This document shows, in pieces, positions 1 to 9,744 of a DNA stretch of 64,000 nucleotides. The notes under the pieces were generated by a model. The model saw nothing but the letters and a program-made list of their open reading frames with translations. It searched no databases and was not told where the DNA came from. Position 1 is the first letter of the stretch, and each line of letters begins with the position of its first letter. The translations under genes were made by a program, and so were the position numbers. The DNA comes from Proteles cristata cristata (taxonomy: Eukaryota; Chordata; Mammalia; Carnivora; Hyaenidae), in contig JAESUZ010005528.1 of assembly GCA_017311185.1 (NCBI GenBank), forward strand, positions 1,426,001 to 1,490,000. The letters run 5' to 3'.

Positions 1-555
1 ACAGCGTTCTTAAGAGGTTCAGCCCACACTCAGAGGTCAACTAATTGCCATTGTCTGATGAGTTCTATCTCTTTCCAAAATTGAGCTGGAGATATTAACT
101 CTCTTCAGGCAATTAAGTAGGTATTCATATGAGAAAAAAGTCTCCATCAGCATTCAGTTCAACAGAACACACACATCAACTCAAACCATCTCTGTCTGTG
201 AATGAGACACCCCACTTTGTCCCTTCTTTATTTCAAGCTCCTATACACAGTGGTTTCAATCTGTCAGGGCTAGTGTTTTCTACTTGCGCCTTTCCCCCGA
301 AGGATCAACCATACAACAGTAGTAAGGAGTGAAAAATAATCATAGAATTTTATGTTTGAAGATATAAAAATCACGTAATCTAACATCCCCCAAAGTGTTT
401 TCCATGAGACGTTTATTGGTCTTGAGATGGGGGTGGGGAAAGATAGAAAAGCACACATCAAATAAATTTAGAACTCTTATGTTAGTATGTGAATTGTGCC
501 CAGTAAATTGCTAGAAGAGGCACAGATCATGTATTCTCTCAATTTTATTTGATCA
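1..555. other. No gene recognised
   Basis: Single-copy-looking AT-rich DNA. The short frames here (129-332 plus, 270-461 minus) overlap on opposite strands and resemble nothing I know. Bases 340-400 faintly recall an ancient mammalian repeat of the type 'atagaatttta...aatctaacatcc', but too weakly to name it. Confidence 0.5.
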
Positions 556-568
556 CATACATCTTTTT

Positions 569-786
569 AAAATTTTTGTATTATTTATTTTTGAGAGAGA
601 GATAGAGAGAGAGACAGATTGAGCAGGGGAGGGTCAAAGAGAGAGGGAGACACAGAATCCAAAGGCAGTCTCCAGGCTCTGAGCTATCTGTCAGCACAGA
701 GCCCAACACGGGGCTCGAACCCATGCACTGTGAAATCATGACCTGAGCTGAAGTTGGATGCTTTACTGACAGCCACCGAGGGGCCC
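569..786 (-). mobile_element. CAN SINE (tRNA-Lys-derived), minus strand
   Basis: Reads as the reverse complement of the feliform CAN SINE: T-rich tail complement, GAGAGAGA tract, 'cacagagcccaacacggggctcgaaccc' region (B box) and a degenerate 'cagccaccgaggggcc' head. Imperfect 13-bp TSD: catacatcttttt (556-568) against catgtgtcttttt (787-799). It lies 32 bp head-to-head from the next SINE. Confidence 0.93.
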
Positions 787-818
787 CATGTGTCTTTTTT
801 TTTTAAAGAGCCCAATAG

Positions 819-1026
819 CGGGGCACCTGGGTGGCTTAGTCGGTTAAGCTTCCAACTTCAGCGCAGGTCATGATCTCATGGTTTGTGAGTTCGAGCCCCG
901 TGTTGGGCTCAGTGCTGACACCTCAGAGCCTGGAGCCTTCTTCAGATCCTGTGTCTCCCTGTCTCTCTGCCCCTCCCATGATCATGCTCTGTCTCTCAAT
1001 AATAAAAAATGTTAAAAAAAATAGCT
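819..1026 (+). mobile_element. CAN SINE, plus strand, with TSD
   Basis: Head 'ggggcacctgggtggcttagtcggttaagc' spans 820-849, followed by a B-box-like stretch, pyrimidine tract and AATAATAAAAAA tail. It is flanked by a 14-bp TSD with one mismatch: aaagagcccaatag (805-818) and aaagaggccaatag (1027-1040). It has the CTTAG variant of the head but not the other marks of the young subfamily described under findings. Confidence 0.95.
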
Positions 1027-1540
1027 AAAGAGGCCAATAGTTTCTGAAAAACATGGACTCTGATTCAATCCCTTATTTTAGAAATGATGGGCCCAAGGAC
1101 CAGAGAGACTTTGTGTCTTTTCTGAGGACACAGGGCAAACCCACCTTGGAATGGGAGGCTGTCACCACTTTCACCCCCCGTGTCAGAGTACTTCCCACTA
1201 CGTGATGCCCACATCACAATAGTAACTGACACTCAGAAATAGTACCTCTTAGGCTGGTGCATTGATCACTGGATTTTAGCCTCACCACAGAAATTTTATT
1301 TCTTCTTATAGGTAAAGGAAAAGGAAGCCAGATAAGGTAAAGTCTTCTTCATATGTATCTCAGGTCTTTGGGAGGAGGCCAAGATAAAGACAATGTTGAG
1401 TTTAGCGCAAGCCACCACTCATAGTAGAGGCATGACCACTTAGTAAAATGGTCATTTCACTTCTTAAGTCTTTAAGTACCCTGTGTGGGAGCTTTTTTCT
1501 AATAAGTGCCCTCAGCGTGCAAGCAAATCAAATCCGTCTC
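1027..1540. other. No gene; possible MIR remnant at 1062-1135
   Basis: The stretch near 1062-1135 (aaatgatgggcccaaggacc, then 'gaggacacaggg') looks like the minus-strand core of a MIR. The rest is unassigned. Confidence 0.35.
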
Positions 1541-1712
1541 CCATTCCAACTCTTCTACTGACTCACTGTGTAACCCCGGGCACATTATGTAAGATTTCCA
1601 GGCCCTGGATTTCCCTATCTGTTAATGGATTCCTATAGTTGCTCTGAGGATTACATGAGCTAATATATGTAGAAAGAGACCTGGCACAGAATAAGCATCA
1701 CATGTGCTGGAA
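1541..1712 (+). mobile_element. MIR SINE, plus strand
   Basis: Contains the diagnostic MIR order: 'actgactcactgtgtaac', 'gggcacattatgtaa', 'gctctgaggattacatgagc' and a 3' end 'acctggcacagaataagcatc'. It is strongly diverged, as expected for a pre-eutherian element. Confidence 0.8.
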
Positions 1713-2325
1713 ACCCCTAGGGCATGAAACTATAGTCTAATCCAGAGTTGACCCCCAATTTACCATGTGATCCCCCAGAAGGCAAAATGAAAGACCATTC
1801 CTATCCATTTATGTGCAGTACACAGTCTTAACTAACAGGACTGCAGAAACTGAGCACCAGCTAGCAGAAAGGAGAATTGTCTCAGGAATGTAATAGGAAG
1901 TTAACTATCTGTGAATAATCAGAATGACTCTCACAAACCTTCAGACAGATATTTGGAGTTCATTTTTAATTTTTTCTTGAATGTTTTTGGCAGAACCTTC
2001 TTTTTTATCATCTTGCAGCCTCCAGCTACTCCTTGGGTCAATATTTCAAAGAGGAACATTCTACTTATGCTAGCTATTAAATAGAACAATTAAGAAATTA
2101 CCTGGAGGCTTTCAGGGACTAATTCTGTTAAGAAGTGTTCTACTGTGTATCCAAATAAGAAAAAAAGCATGGCCTTGCCGTTCATCTGTTTTTGTATCCG
2201 TGCCTCGTCCTGGATGGCTGAAAAACTCCACCAAGAGGAAGGACATGATTACTTCCTCAGGAATGTGGTATCAAATAGATACTGAACTGGAAAGAGTTTG
2301 GAAGATTATCGAATAGATTCCTTCT
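1713..2325. other. No gene recognised
   Basis: Unassigned AT-rich sequence with no long frame, no A-tail and no clear repeat. Confidence 0.45.
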
Positions 2326-2492
2326 CAAACTTGGCTATGCATCAGAAGCACCTGCAGAGGTATTAAAGTATAGAACATCAGGTATCAACCTCAGAGTTTC
2401 TGATCCAGTGGATCTGAAGTAGGATCTCAGAATCTGCATTTTCATGATTAATTCCCCCCATAATGACTCTGGGCCAAAATGTGAGAAATACT
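2326..2492 (-). mobile_element. MER5A-like hAT-Charlie fossil
   Basis: 'ttctcaaacttggctatgcatcagaagcacctgcagagg' followed by 'cagagtttctgatccagtggatctgaagtagg' and 'agaatctgcattttcatga' follow the order of the MER5A non-autonomous DNA transposon, read from its complement strand. The terminal inverted repeats are partly eroded. Confidence 0.75.
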
Positions 2493-2528
2493 TATGTAGT
2501 AGCCCATCCTTTCAAAGTCATAATGAGA

Positions 2529-2759
2529 GGGGCGCCTGGGTGGCTTAGTCGGTTAAGCGTCCGACTTTCGCTTAGGTCATGATCTCACGGTTCGTGGGTT
2601 CGAGCCCCGCGTCGGGCTCTGTGATGACTGCCAACTCAGAGCCTGGAGCCTGTTTCAGTCTGTGACTCCCTCTCTCTCTGACCCTCCCCTGCTCATGCTG
2701 TCCCTCTGTCTCCTAGAAATAAATAAAACAAACAAAAAAAAAAACAAACAAAAAAACCA
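2529..2759 (+). mobile_element. Young-subfamily CAN SINE with perfect 16-bp TSD
   Basis: Full-length copy with intact pol III A box (tggcttagtcgg, 2541-2552) and B box (ggttcgagccc, 2597-2607). It ends in TCTCCTAGAAATAAATAAAA and an A-rich tail. The TSD is exact: caaagtcataatgaga at 2513-2528 and 2760-2775. It carries the subfamily marks 'cgactttcgcttaggtcat', 'gactgccaactc' and 'ctctgaccctcccc', shared with the copies at 20.1, 38.2 and 49.6 kb. Together these suggest a recent insertion. Confidence 0.97.
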
Positions 2760-2775
2760 CAAAGTCATAATGAGA

Positions 2776-4647
2776 AAAACTGAGGTCACACAAGGTGAAT
2801 CAGTGACATGATCCAAGCTCAAATCCAGCTTTCCTGGTATTCACATCAATTTTCTTTCTATAATCACAGCCTTGACTTGTAGGGTGTTAACTAAAAAAAA
2901 GGGGGGGGGGTTCTTGAACTCTCTTTTCAAAGAAACAGGTGTCCATGGAGGTTGGGATAAGCTAAATATGCTTGAAACCTTGAAACAAAGATCTCAGGGG
3001 AGGGATGTGCTTGAGTTTTCCCTGCAACTTCATGTAATGGTACTTAACTTGGTAAGACCCACTTCCAGGCCAACATTTAAGGATACTCAGCAAAGGAAAT
3101 GCCTGTGAGGATTTGCTTACCTGAAGGCTGTGTTCTGTGTTATAAGAGAATGAAACAAATGACAAGCTTGCAGGAAAGAAAGACAAATGATCCACATGCA
3201 TTCAGATTTCCATTCATTCCAGATCTCTCAACAGAGTTCTTATCTGAAGTTTTTATCCATTTGTTAGAGGGGACTCATGTTAAAGGTGCATAAGGCCTCT
3301 GCCACCCAATAAAGTAAGAACTATAACTATTTCCTTTCAATAATAAGAACTATACAAATCACCACATTTCCAATTCTTCCCTGGATAGAGGGAAGCTCAG
3401 AAATGAATTCAAAGCACATTCAGACAACTATGTTTACCCCATTGGTCAAAATATTCACATTCTTCTATGACCAGCTTCCCCAATTTTTTCCTTCTATTTA
3501 TAGTTTCTGCTTGATTATGTTATTAGATGTGCTGTATTTTTGTTTTAGCTTCCCGGAATTCTATGTGGAGAGGGACAAAGCATAAATTGAAATAACATCC
3601 ATGATAGTTAAAATTTGACCTACACCTGTCAGTTATGGTCCTGTCTTCCCAAAGCTCCTTAAAATGTGACAAGTTTAGGTAACCACCTTGGGTTCTAAGT
3701 GGCTTCACCCACTATTCAAAAAAAATTTTTTTAATTATTATTATTTTTTATAAGACTAGGGGTGAGATCCTGGTCCAAAAGCAGCCAAGCCTCCAGGCTT
3801 ATAAATTCACTTGGAGTGAAAAGATCATATGAAATAAAGGTCAGTTGGAGTAATCAGAATCTCATTTCCAGGAATTAAACTGGGGATCAATGAAGAAAAT
3901 TGAGCAGTTGGTGGTGAAAGCTAAACTAAAGGGATTCCCACAGAAAAACCAGCAGAGGCCTTAAAGGAGAGGAATATGTGAGCCAGGGGTATAAATAAAC
4001 AAGGGTTCTAGACACCAGATATCAAGAAGCAAGAAGGTCGAGGGACAGAAGAGCTACAGAAATGTGAGGAACCAGCAAGTTGGAGCAAGCCGAGGGCTGA
4101 GCAGGTTATATCTGGCACTGCCTGAGGGAGAGGGTGGGAGAGACAGAAATCTGGAGTACATTTTTCTTTCCTGGCTGTGCCCACCAGAGGAAGGTGCACA
4201 TAGTGGTCCTGGCCACAGGCAACGAGAAAAAACACGCAGACTAATTCAGAATGAAATAAAAAACCTAGAAAATGTAAGTCCATCGATGGCACAGAAACTC
4301 TTGCTGGTGAGGTCCCTGGATCTCTCCTGGTTGCTGAATGGCCTTCCAGTTCACACCCCTTGACGCCTGGGTGTGCTGTGATTCAGATAATTCCCCTGAG
4401 GCCTGGATGTTGGGCTTTTTGCAAGTTCCCATGAGGCTTGGCTGAGATTTGTTTTTCTAATTTGTATAGATAATAATCAAAATAAATCACTAAAACTTAC
4501 ACTATGAGTTAGGCTCTTCCTTTAGTGCATAGCACCTACCTAAAATAAACATCAGCATAAAATGGTTTCCCTACCATTCAGCCTCCTTTTTCCACCCTAA
4601 AGCTTCCAAATAATGTGCTGACATACGCAAATCTCCTTCTGTGATTC
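2776..4647. other. No gene; unassigned 1.9-kb stretch
   Basis: Holds an A8G10 homopolymer junction (2893-2910) and several short opposing frames (for example 4064-4363 plus and 4008-4292 minus) that resemble no protein I know. 'aataatcaaaataaatcac' near 4470 is A-rich but not a clear tail. An old, unassigned LTR or LINE may be hidden here. Confidence 0.4.
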
Positions 4648-5150
4648 AAGTGGTTTCCTACGGCCTGTGGTAACAAATTGCCACAGACCTGGTGGCCTAC
4701 AACACCACAAGTTTATTGTCTTACAGATCTGTGGGTTGGAAATCTGTCACAGCTCTCACTAGGCTAAAATCAAGGTGTTGACAAGGTTGTGTTCCTTCTG
4801 GAGACTCTAGCAGAGAGGCCCATTCATTTTCTGTCCCTGCTGCTACAGGTTATCTGCATTCCTTTGTTCTCCGCAGGGCACCTTCCTCCACCTCCAAAGC
4901 CAAAATGACATCATTCCAAACTTTATGAGGCACCATTCATTTTCTGTCCCTGCTGCTACAGGTTATCTGCATTCCTTTGTTCTCCGCAGGGCACCTTCCT
5001 CCACCTCCAAAGCCAAAATGACATCATTCCAAACTTTATGCCCACTGTTGTTACATGGCTGGCTCTGGCTCTTTGGCCTTTCCTCTTTGACTTCTAAAGG
5101 ATCCTTATTTAGGGCTCATCATTCCAGGATTATCTTCACCTTAATTCATG
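4648..5150 (-). mobile_element. Old MaLR/MLT-like LTR, minus strand, internally duplicated
   Basis: Starts 'gtggtttcctacggcctgtggtaacaaattgccacagacctggtggcctac', the reverse complement of the 3' end common to mammalian ERVL-MaLR LTRs. 'ctcactaggctaaaatcaaggtgtt' and 'cttcctccacctccaaagccaaaatgac' follow in family order. It is interrupted by a tandem duplication (4820-5040) and abuts a SINE at its right end. The exact subfamily is uncertain. Confidence 0.65.
4820..5040. repeat. Exact tandem duplication, 108-bp unit, 113-bp period
   Basis: Bases 4820-4927 and 4933-5040 are identical over all 108 positions when compared base by base, with a 5-bp spacer. The unit runs from ccattcattttctgtccctg to ccaaactttatg. 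It lies in an old, diverged LTR, so perfect identity means the duplication is far younger than its host element, or is an assembly artefact. Confidence 0.97.
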
Positions 5151-5153
5151 ATC

Positions 5154-5370
5154 TTTTTAATGTTTATTTATTTTTGAGAGAGACAGAGACAAGGACAGAG
5201 TGTGAGTGGAGGAGGGGCAGAGAGAGAGGGAGACACAGAATCCCAAGCAGACTCCAGGCTCTGAGCTAGCTGTCAGCATAAAGCCCAATGCAGCGCTCGA
5301 ACCCACACACCGTGAGATCATGACCTGAGCCAAAGTCAGACGCTTAAGCGACTGAGCCACCCAGGCACCC
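5154..5370 (-). mobile_element. CAN SINE, minus strand
   Basis: Reverse complement of the consensus: 'tttttaatgtttatttatttttgagagaga' tail, 'gcgctcgaaccc' B box and 'cgactgagccacccaggcacc' head. I found no convincing TSD. Frames crossing it in both directions are SINE-derived. Confidence 0.95.
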
Positions 5371-5596
5371 TGGCTCACTTTTTGAAATGCTTTCATGAGG
5401 ATGATCAATTTATCTGCTTTATCTAAGAAAAAAAAAATGAGCACAAGAAGACCAAAAGACTACACATATTTATCTCCTGTTGGGTTTCCTGAGTGGAACA
5501 GCAGAGTCTTGAGAGTTTGACTGTTTTCTCCATCATGATTTCTAATGAAAATGTTCAAGTACACAGAAAAGTTCAAAGAATTGTACACTGAACACC

Positions 5597-6023
5597 TGTC
5601 GAAGGCCAGCTCTGGCAGGTCTAGGGGTCCCTGAAGGATGGACGGTGTCGGCGAGAGAGAGAGAGTGAGAGAGCCCCGAGATCCTTTCTGATCACCAGGC
5701 AGGCATCTCTGTCCTGTCGGTTTTGGTGTCTTTATTTATAGGTCAAAAGTTAACATGGCATCAGAAAATGGAATTTTTACAATGGATAGCTCTTTGTGAT
5801 AAGATGTTTTTGGAAAATGTACAGAGACAGGTTTTACAGAAGTCTTCTTGCAGAACTGCCTGGATTATAGTGAGGTTGAGTAACCAAGAAAATGACAGGG
5901 TGTTCACATTTTAATAACACTAAGATTAAGTCATAGGTTTGTAGATACTCTTAATCCATCCTCATCACAGCTGTAAGGGAAGGTGTTTGTGGAATGTAGG
6001 CCTTAGGGAAAGGGCTGCCATCA
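5597..6023 (-). mobile_element. 3' LTR of the class II ERV remnant (left limit firm, right limit estimated)
   Basis: On the minus strand it carries CCTATAAATAAAGAC (AATAAA complement at 5731-5736) followed by a CT-rich U5 (complement of gcgagagagagagagtgaga) and a terminal CTTCGACA. The U3 start is inferred near 6023 (tgatggcagccc on the minus strand), just after the envelope fragment and purine tract. A single long solo LTR spanning the whole element is the alternative. Confidence 0.5.
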
Positions 6024-6066
6024 GTTAGCAAAGGTGTATGTACTAACTTATCTTCTGTCCTTCTCT

Positions 6067-6321
6067 CTAAGTTAGGCTCTTTGTCTCCAGGCAAGACTTG
6101 ATTTTCCAGTTATATGCTTTATTGCACCAGAGAGCCATACCTTTAGAGTTTAGCTCATTTCCAATATATAGAATAGTCTCTTCGAGTGCATTTACCTTTG
6201 TGTCTACTTTTATGATTTCTTGAATAGCTAGGGCATGAAAGACATTTTTGGTTAGTTGATTTACATGTTGAGCTGTATGAACATCTTGGACTAATGCAAC
6301 GGTAGAAACAGAATTGTACAT
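6067..6321 (-). pseudogene. Decayed retroviral envelope fragment (transmembrane-subunit-like)
   Basis: An 84-residue frame. Residues around QDVHTAQHVNQLTKN, then KVNALEETILYIGNEL, a cysteine and a tyrosine-tryptophan pair resemble the heptad-repeat and chain-reversal region of betaretrovirus-like Env TM subunits. The fusion peptide, membrane anchor and surface subunit are missing, so it cannot encode a working envelope. The frame's first methionine has no claim to be a real start. The similarity judgement is from memory and needs a database search. Confidence 0.55.
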
Positions 6322-6767
6322 GTAAAGGTGAATCTTTTATGAATAAGGGTCTTTAGCCTGTTCATAGCTCAAGGGAAAGTATGGAGGGAAACAGGACCTG
6401 CTGGAGACACAATGTCTGTTCCCATAATCAAAAGAAGAAGTTCTCACAATAAGTTCCTTCACAAGGTGCAATCATATTACCAGGGCCAGAATAAGGGGAT
6501 GAGTCACTCCCAATATTGATCAACAAGGTACCCTAGGGGTCAGTGCTCAAGCAGAAGCAATTGAGTAGGGGTGGATATCAGTCATCATCTGATTGGCAAG
6601 AGACCATTCAAACTTGCTTTAACCTCACCAGGAGTTTTCTCGACTAGTGGGCTCAGAATGGCTCTCAACAAACACCTTTATACTAAATAAGTAGATTCTA
6701 TTAACATTTTGCTGTATTTGCTTTAGCACATAGTTATCCATCTGTCTATTCTTCCATCCATCAATCT

Positions 6768-6921
6768 GATATTTTTTTTACTTTTAGAATATTTTTATTA
6801 CCCCCAAAAGAAGCCCTGTGCCCATTAGTAGTCATTCCTCACTTTCTCCATTCATTCCCATTCCCGCTTTCTATCTACAAAATTGTCTTTCTTGGAAATT
6901 TCATGAAAGTGGAATCATACA
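6768..6921 (-). mobile_element. Second L1 3' end fragment, minus strand
   Basis: A T-rich left end, then 'aagaagccctgtgcccattagtagtcattcc' and 'atttcatgaaagtggaatcatac', the complement of a widespread L1 3' UTR. It is flanked by the direct repeat atcaatct (6760-6767 and 6922-6929), so it appears to be a 5'-truncated insertion into the older L1M. Confidence 0.6.
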
Positions 6922-7042
6922 ATCAATCTAATTTTTTATGCATCTCAAAGCAAATTATAGACATCAGTATGCCCCACTCCTACTCCCATATAACCCAATA
7001 TACATATCATTCACTAAAGTTCCATGTTAGCTTATGATGCCT

Positions 7043-7321
7043 TTTTAATTTAATTTAATTTAATTTAATTTAATTTAATTTTATTTTATTTTACTATTTT
7101 GGTGAGAGGGAACCCAAGTAAGTGAAGGGCAGAGAGAGAGAGAGGGAGAGAGAGAATCCCACAACGGGCAGAGAGGGAGGGAAAGAGAAGGCGAAAAAGA
7201 AGCAGGAGGTACCTGAAGTGGGGCTCGTGCTCACCCCAAGCGGGATTCAAACTCACGAACCGTGAGATCATGACCCGAGCCAAAGTCTCATGCTTAACCA
7301 ATTGAGCCACCTAGGTGCCCC
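7043..7321 (-). mobile_element. CAN SINE variant, minus strand, with (TTTAA)n-type tail
   Basis: Head 'caattgagccacctaggtgcccc' at the right end and a tail expanded into about ten TTTAA/TTTTA pentamers (7043-7092). The middle is longer than in other copies ('gggcagagagggagggaaagagaaggcg'), so this is an older or rearranged subfamily. It splits the L1M. Confidence 0.9.
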
Positions 7322-7560
7322 TTTTAACGCATTTTTTAAAAGAGAAGTTTTATATAAAGTGAAATACACAAATCTTAAATGTAGCAATCCATAAATTTTG
7401 AAATGTGCATACACCTGTGTAACCTAAACCGCTATCAAAATACAGAACACATTATCACCCCAAAGAGCTCCCTTTCTCCTTCCTGCTCAGTCCCTGCTCC
7501 CACTCACTCCAAGAAGCAATGACTATTCTAATACTTTTTGCCACAGATTTGGGTTTGATA

Positions 7561-7985
7561 TTTGAAATTACCATATTTAAGACTAGGTAGAAAGAGATCC
7601 TAGTCAATTACCAATCTGGATCTGGCTTACTTTTCTGGCTTGTCTTTTCTCCATTGCTCTGCCAACGTGACCTGTGGCTATTGGTTGATCAGATATTGCA
7701 GAGATCTTTGACTGAAACTCTCCATGAATAAAGATTAGGTCAATACATAAACAAAATGCAAAGCAACAGTAACTCAAAGGTCTAATTATTACCCAATATT
7801 GACCAAAAAAAGAGACTGAGCCTATCTAGAGGGTTTTTGTGGGAAGAGGGTAGAGAGGGGAGCAGAAGAAGAAAAGTCTTTCACTAAAATTTAAAAGCTG
7901 CTCTCTAAATTATACCCCATGCGTCCTTATTCAATGCACTGGTTAATTCATATGTAGATGAGCCCACAGTTTGAGCAGCAAAACA
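7561..7985. other. No gene recognised
   Basis: Unassigned sequence between the L1M and a MIR. No frame, tail or TSD stands out. Confidence 0.4.
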
Positions 7986-8212
7986 CACTTGAAGCCGTAG
8001 GAGATTTGGAGTTGGAAAAACCTGCGTTTTACATTTACAGTAAATGTAAAACTGTCTGATTTTCGTATTTCATGTAGCCTTTTAAAGCCTGGCTATATAT
8101 CCATAAAATAGGAATAACAATGTCTATTTCTTAATGCCGTGAAAATTTGAAATAAATTAACAAGTACTTAAAACAGGATCTAACACACTGTGGCATTCAT
8201 ATATCATGGATA
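7986..8212 (+). mobile_element. MIR SINE, plus strand
   Basis: 'aacctgcg', 'ccataaaataggaataacaatgtctatttcttaatgcc' and 'aagtacttaaaacaggatctaacacactg' follow MIR order. A 27-bp palindrome at 8026-8052 interrupts the 5' part. Confidence 0.65.
8026..8052. repeat. Perfect inverted repeat, 12-bp arms, 3-bp loop
   Basis: gttttacattta (8026-8037), cag, taaatgtaaaac (8041-8052). The arms are exact complements. It sits within a MIR whose consensus has no such palindrome, so it arose locally. Confidence 0.95.
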
Positions 8213-9197
8213 TTATCATTCTACCATGTCATACTACATCATATTAGAGGTAGTAGTATTACATTATGTTATTGCGCCTATTAATATAATTTTGGTCAAA
8301 GGAGAAAAAAGCCCAAGTTTTGGAAACTGAAGAATGCTAGACAATTCCATCCTAATTCGTTTTTGTTCAAGCAAATTTTTGGTTCATTTTGGAACCACAG
8401 AGTAATTTCTAAAGTCTCTGAACTGCACGCATGTAGAGAAGGACTCTGAAATTTTAAGATTGGAGAGATGCTGAGGAAGGTATCACTTGCTGGTTGATTT
8501 CCTGGAGGTCATGCCAGGTTTTGAACTTATTTCTGGGGACGTATCCCTTTCACTATCCAGGAAATGGCAAGGAGCAAAGCCACAGGTGAAATCACCTAAA
8601 AGAAAAACTTATCAAAGGCAATAATGCATGTGATGTTCTGATTATGAGGTCTGACAATCTAGAGAGTTTAAGTGCAGATGTTCAAACTTAGGCCTCCTTT
8701 CTCTTCTTTTATTTCATAGAAGAAACCCTAACTTTAGGAAAAGGAATACAGGTGACCATCAGCAGCAGCTCCTGATCAAGGACCCAGCAAACAGTTTGTT
8801 TCCTGCCATTTTTAGCAAAAGATCTGTATCCCAGTTTCAGTGGGTAATCAAATACCTAAAGAAGCCTCTGACACTCTCTGATCAGTTTCCATTGCTGCCA
8901 GAGGGAGAGAATTTTTGCACTGAAAAATAGCTCTTGCATCCATCCATATGTGTAGCAGATCTTTTTGATATCCGACCTCATAGGCCATCAGGCCACCTTT
9001 GACTGCAGTTGCCACTGTGGTGGACAGTCCCGGGCTCCCTGAGAGTATCCCACCTCAAACACTAGATTGTACCTTTTCTCTTTCTCTCGCCAAGTCTTTC
9101 TCCAAAACTAGAGGAGTCTTTCTACTCAGTATGACTAGAGTCCAGAAGTACAGGGGAATTAATGCCACAGAGGCCATCATCAATAATCGTGAAAGGA
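8213..9197. other. No gene recognised
   Basis: About 1 kb of single-copy-looking DNA. Frame 8999-9271 runs into the SINE and shows no family signature. Confidence 0.45.
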
Positions 9198-9431
9198 GGG
9201 GCAGCTGGGTGGCTCAGTCGGTTAGGCGTCTGACTCGTTATTTCAGCTCAGGTCACGATCTCACAGTCTGACTCAGCAATGGGTGAGGAGCCTACTTGGG
9301 ATTCTGTCTCTCCCTCTGCCCCTGCCCTGTTTGTGCAGGAGCAAGCACAGGTGTGCTCTCTCTGAAATGAAATGAAATGAAATGAAATGAAATAAAATAA
9401 AATAAAATAAAATAAAATAATAAAATAAAAA
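9198..9431 (+). mobile_element. CAN SINE with expanded pentamer tail
   Basis: Head 'ggggcagctgggtggctcagtcggttaggcgtctgac'. Part of the B-box region is lost ('cagtctgactcagcaatggg'). The tail is expanded to about five AAATG and then about eight AAAAT units (9364-9425), grading into AT/AC-rich sequence to 9460. No TSD found. Confidence 0.9.
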
Positions 9432-9744
9432 ATATATATACACACACATACATATATATTTAAATAACTATGAAAAGATATCCAGAGTTAACGGATAAAT
9501 GCCTGAGCCTCCAGGTATTTAGACTGACTATTCTGGGAAGCATTCTATTCTCAGAGGTCCCATTGCTTAGGACAATGCCCTTAATGTAGCTTTTTGTGGA
9601 CATGTCCTACCTTCCTGTTTTATTATATCCTGGCTTTCCCACTCTACTTCCTGGGATCACCTCCTAGGTAAATGATCTGTTCCCAAATCTTTGTCTCAGT
9701 CTCTGCTTTTGGGATAACCCAAAAGAAGCTAAGGTCTTTTTATA

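Larger units (their letters stand above)
5597..6670 (-). mobile_element. Class II (betaretrovirus-like) ERV remnant with 6-bp TSD
   Basis: Bounded exactly by the direct repeat AACACC (5591-5596 and 6671-6676). The element begins TGTCG and ends AACA, giving TG...CA termini. Six-base duplications are usual for betaretrovirus-like integrases. On the minus strand it holds, in order, an unassigned leader starting tgttgagagcc, an envelope-like fragment, a purine-rich tract (6049-6068) and an LTR with AATAAA. At 1,074 bp it is far too short to be a complete provirus: gag, pro and pol are absent. It sits inside an L1M. Confidence 0.72.
5535..7560 (-). mobile_element. Interrupted L1M 3' end, minus strand (host of nested insertions)
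   Basis: Four pieces line up with one L1M 3' region read on the minus strand: 5535-5596 (acagaaaagttcaaagaattgtacactgaacacc), 6677-6759 (attctattaacattttgctgtatttgctttagcacatag), 6930-7042 (atgcatctcaaagcaaattatagacatcag) and 7322-7560 (aaagtgaaatacacaaatcttaaatgtag ... tgtgtaacctaaaccgctatcaa). The gaps are filled by an ERV, a second L1 fragment and a SINE, so this L1 is the oldest layer. Confidence 0.75.

Noticed and set aside
2541..2607. tRNA gene-like A and B boxes
   Set aside because: These belong to the tRNA-derived head of the SINE; no cloverleaf with a mature 3' end is present here or in other copies.
5597..6670. Intact endogenous provirus
   Set aside because: Only about 1.1 kb is present, with no gag, protease, polymerase or complete envelope; it cannot be functional.
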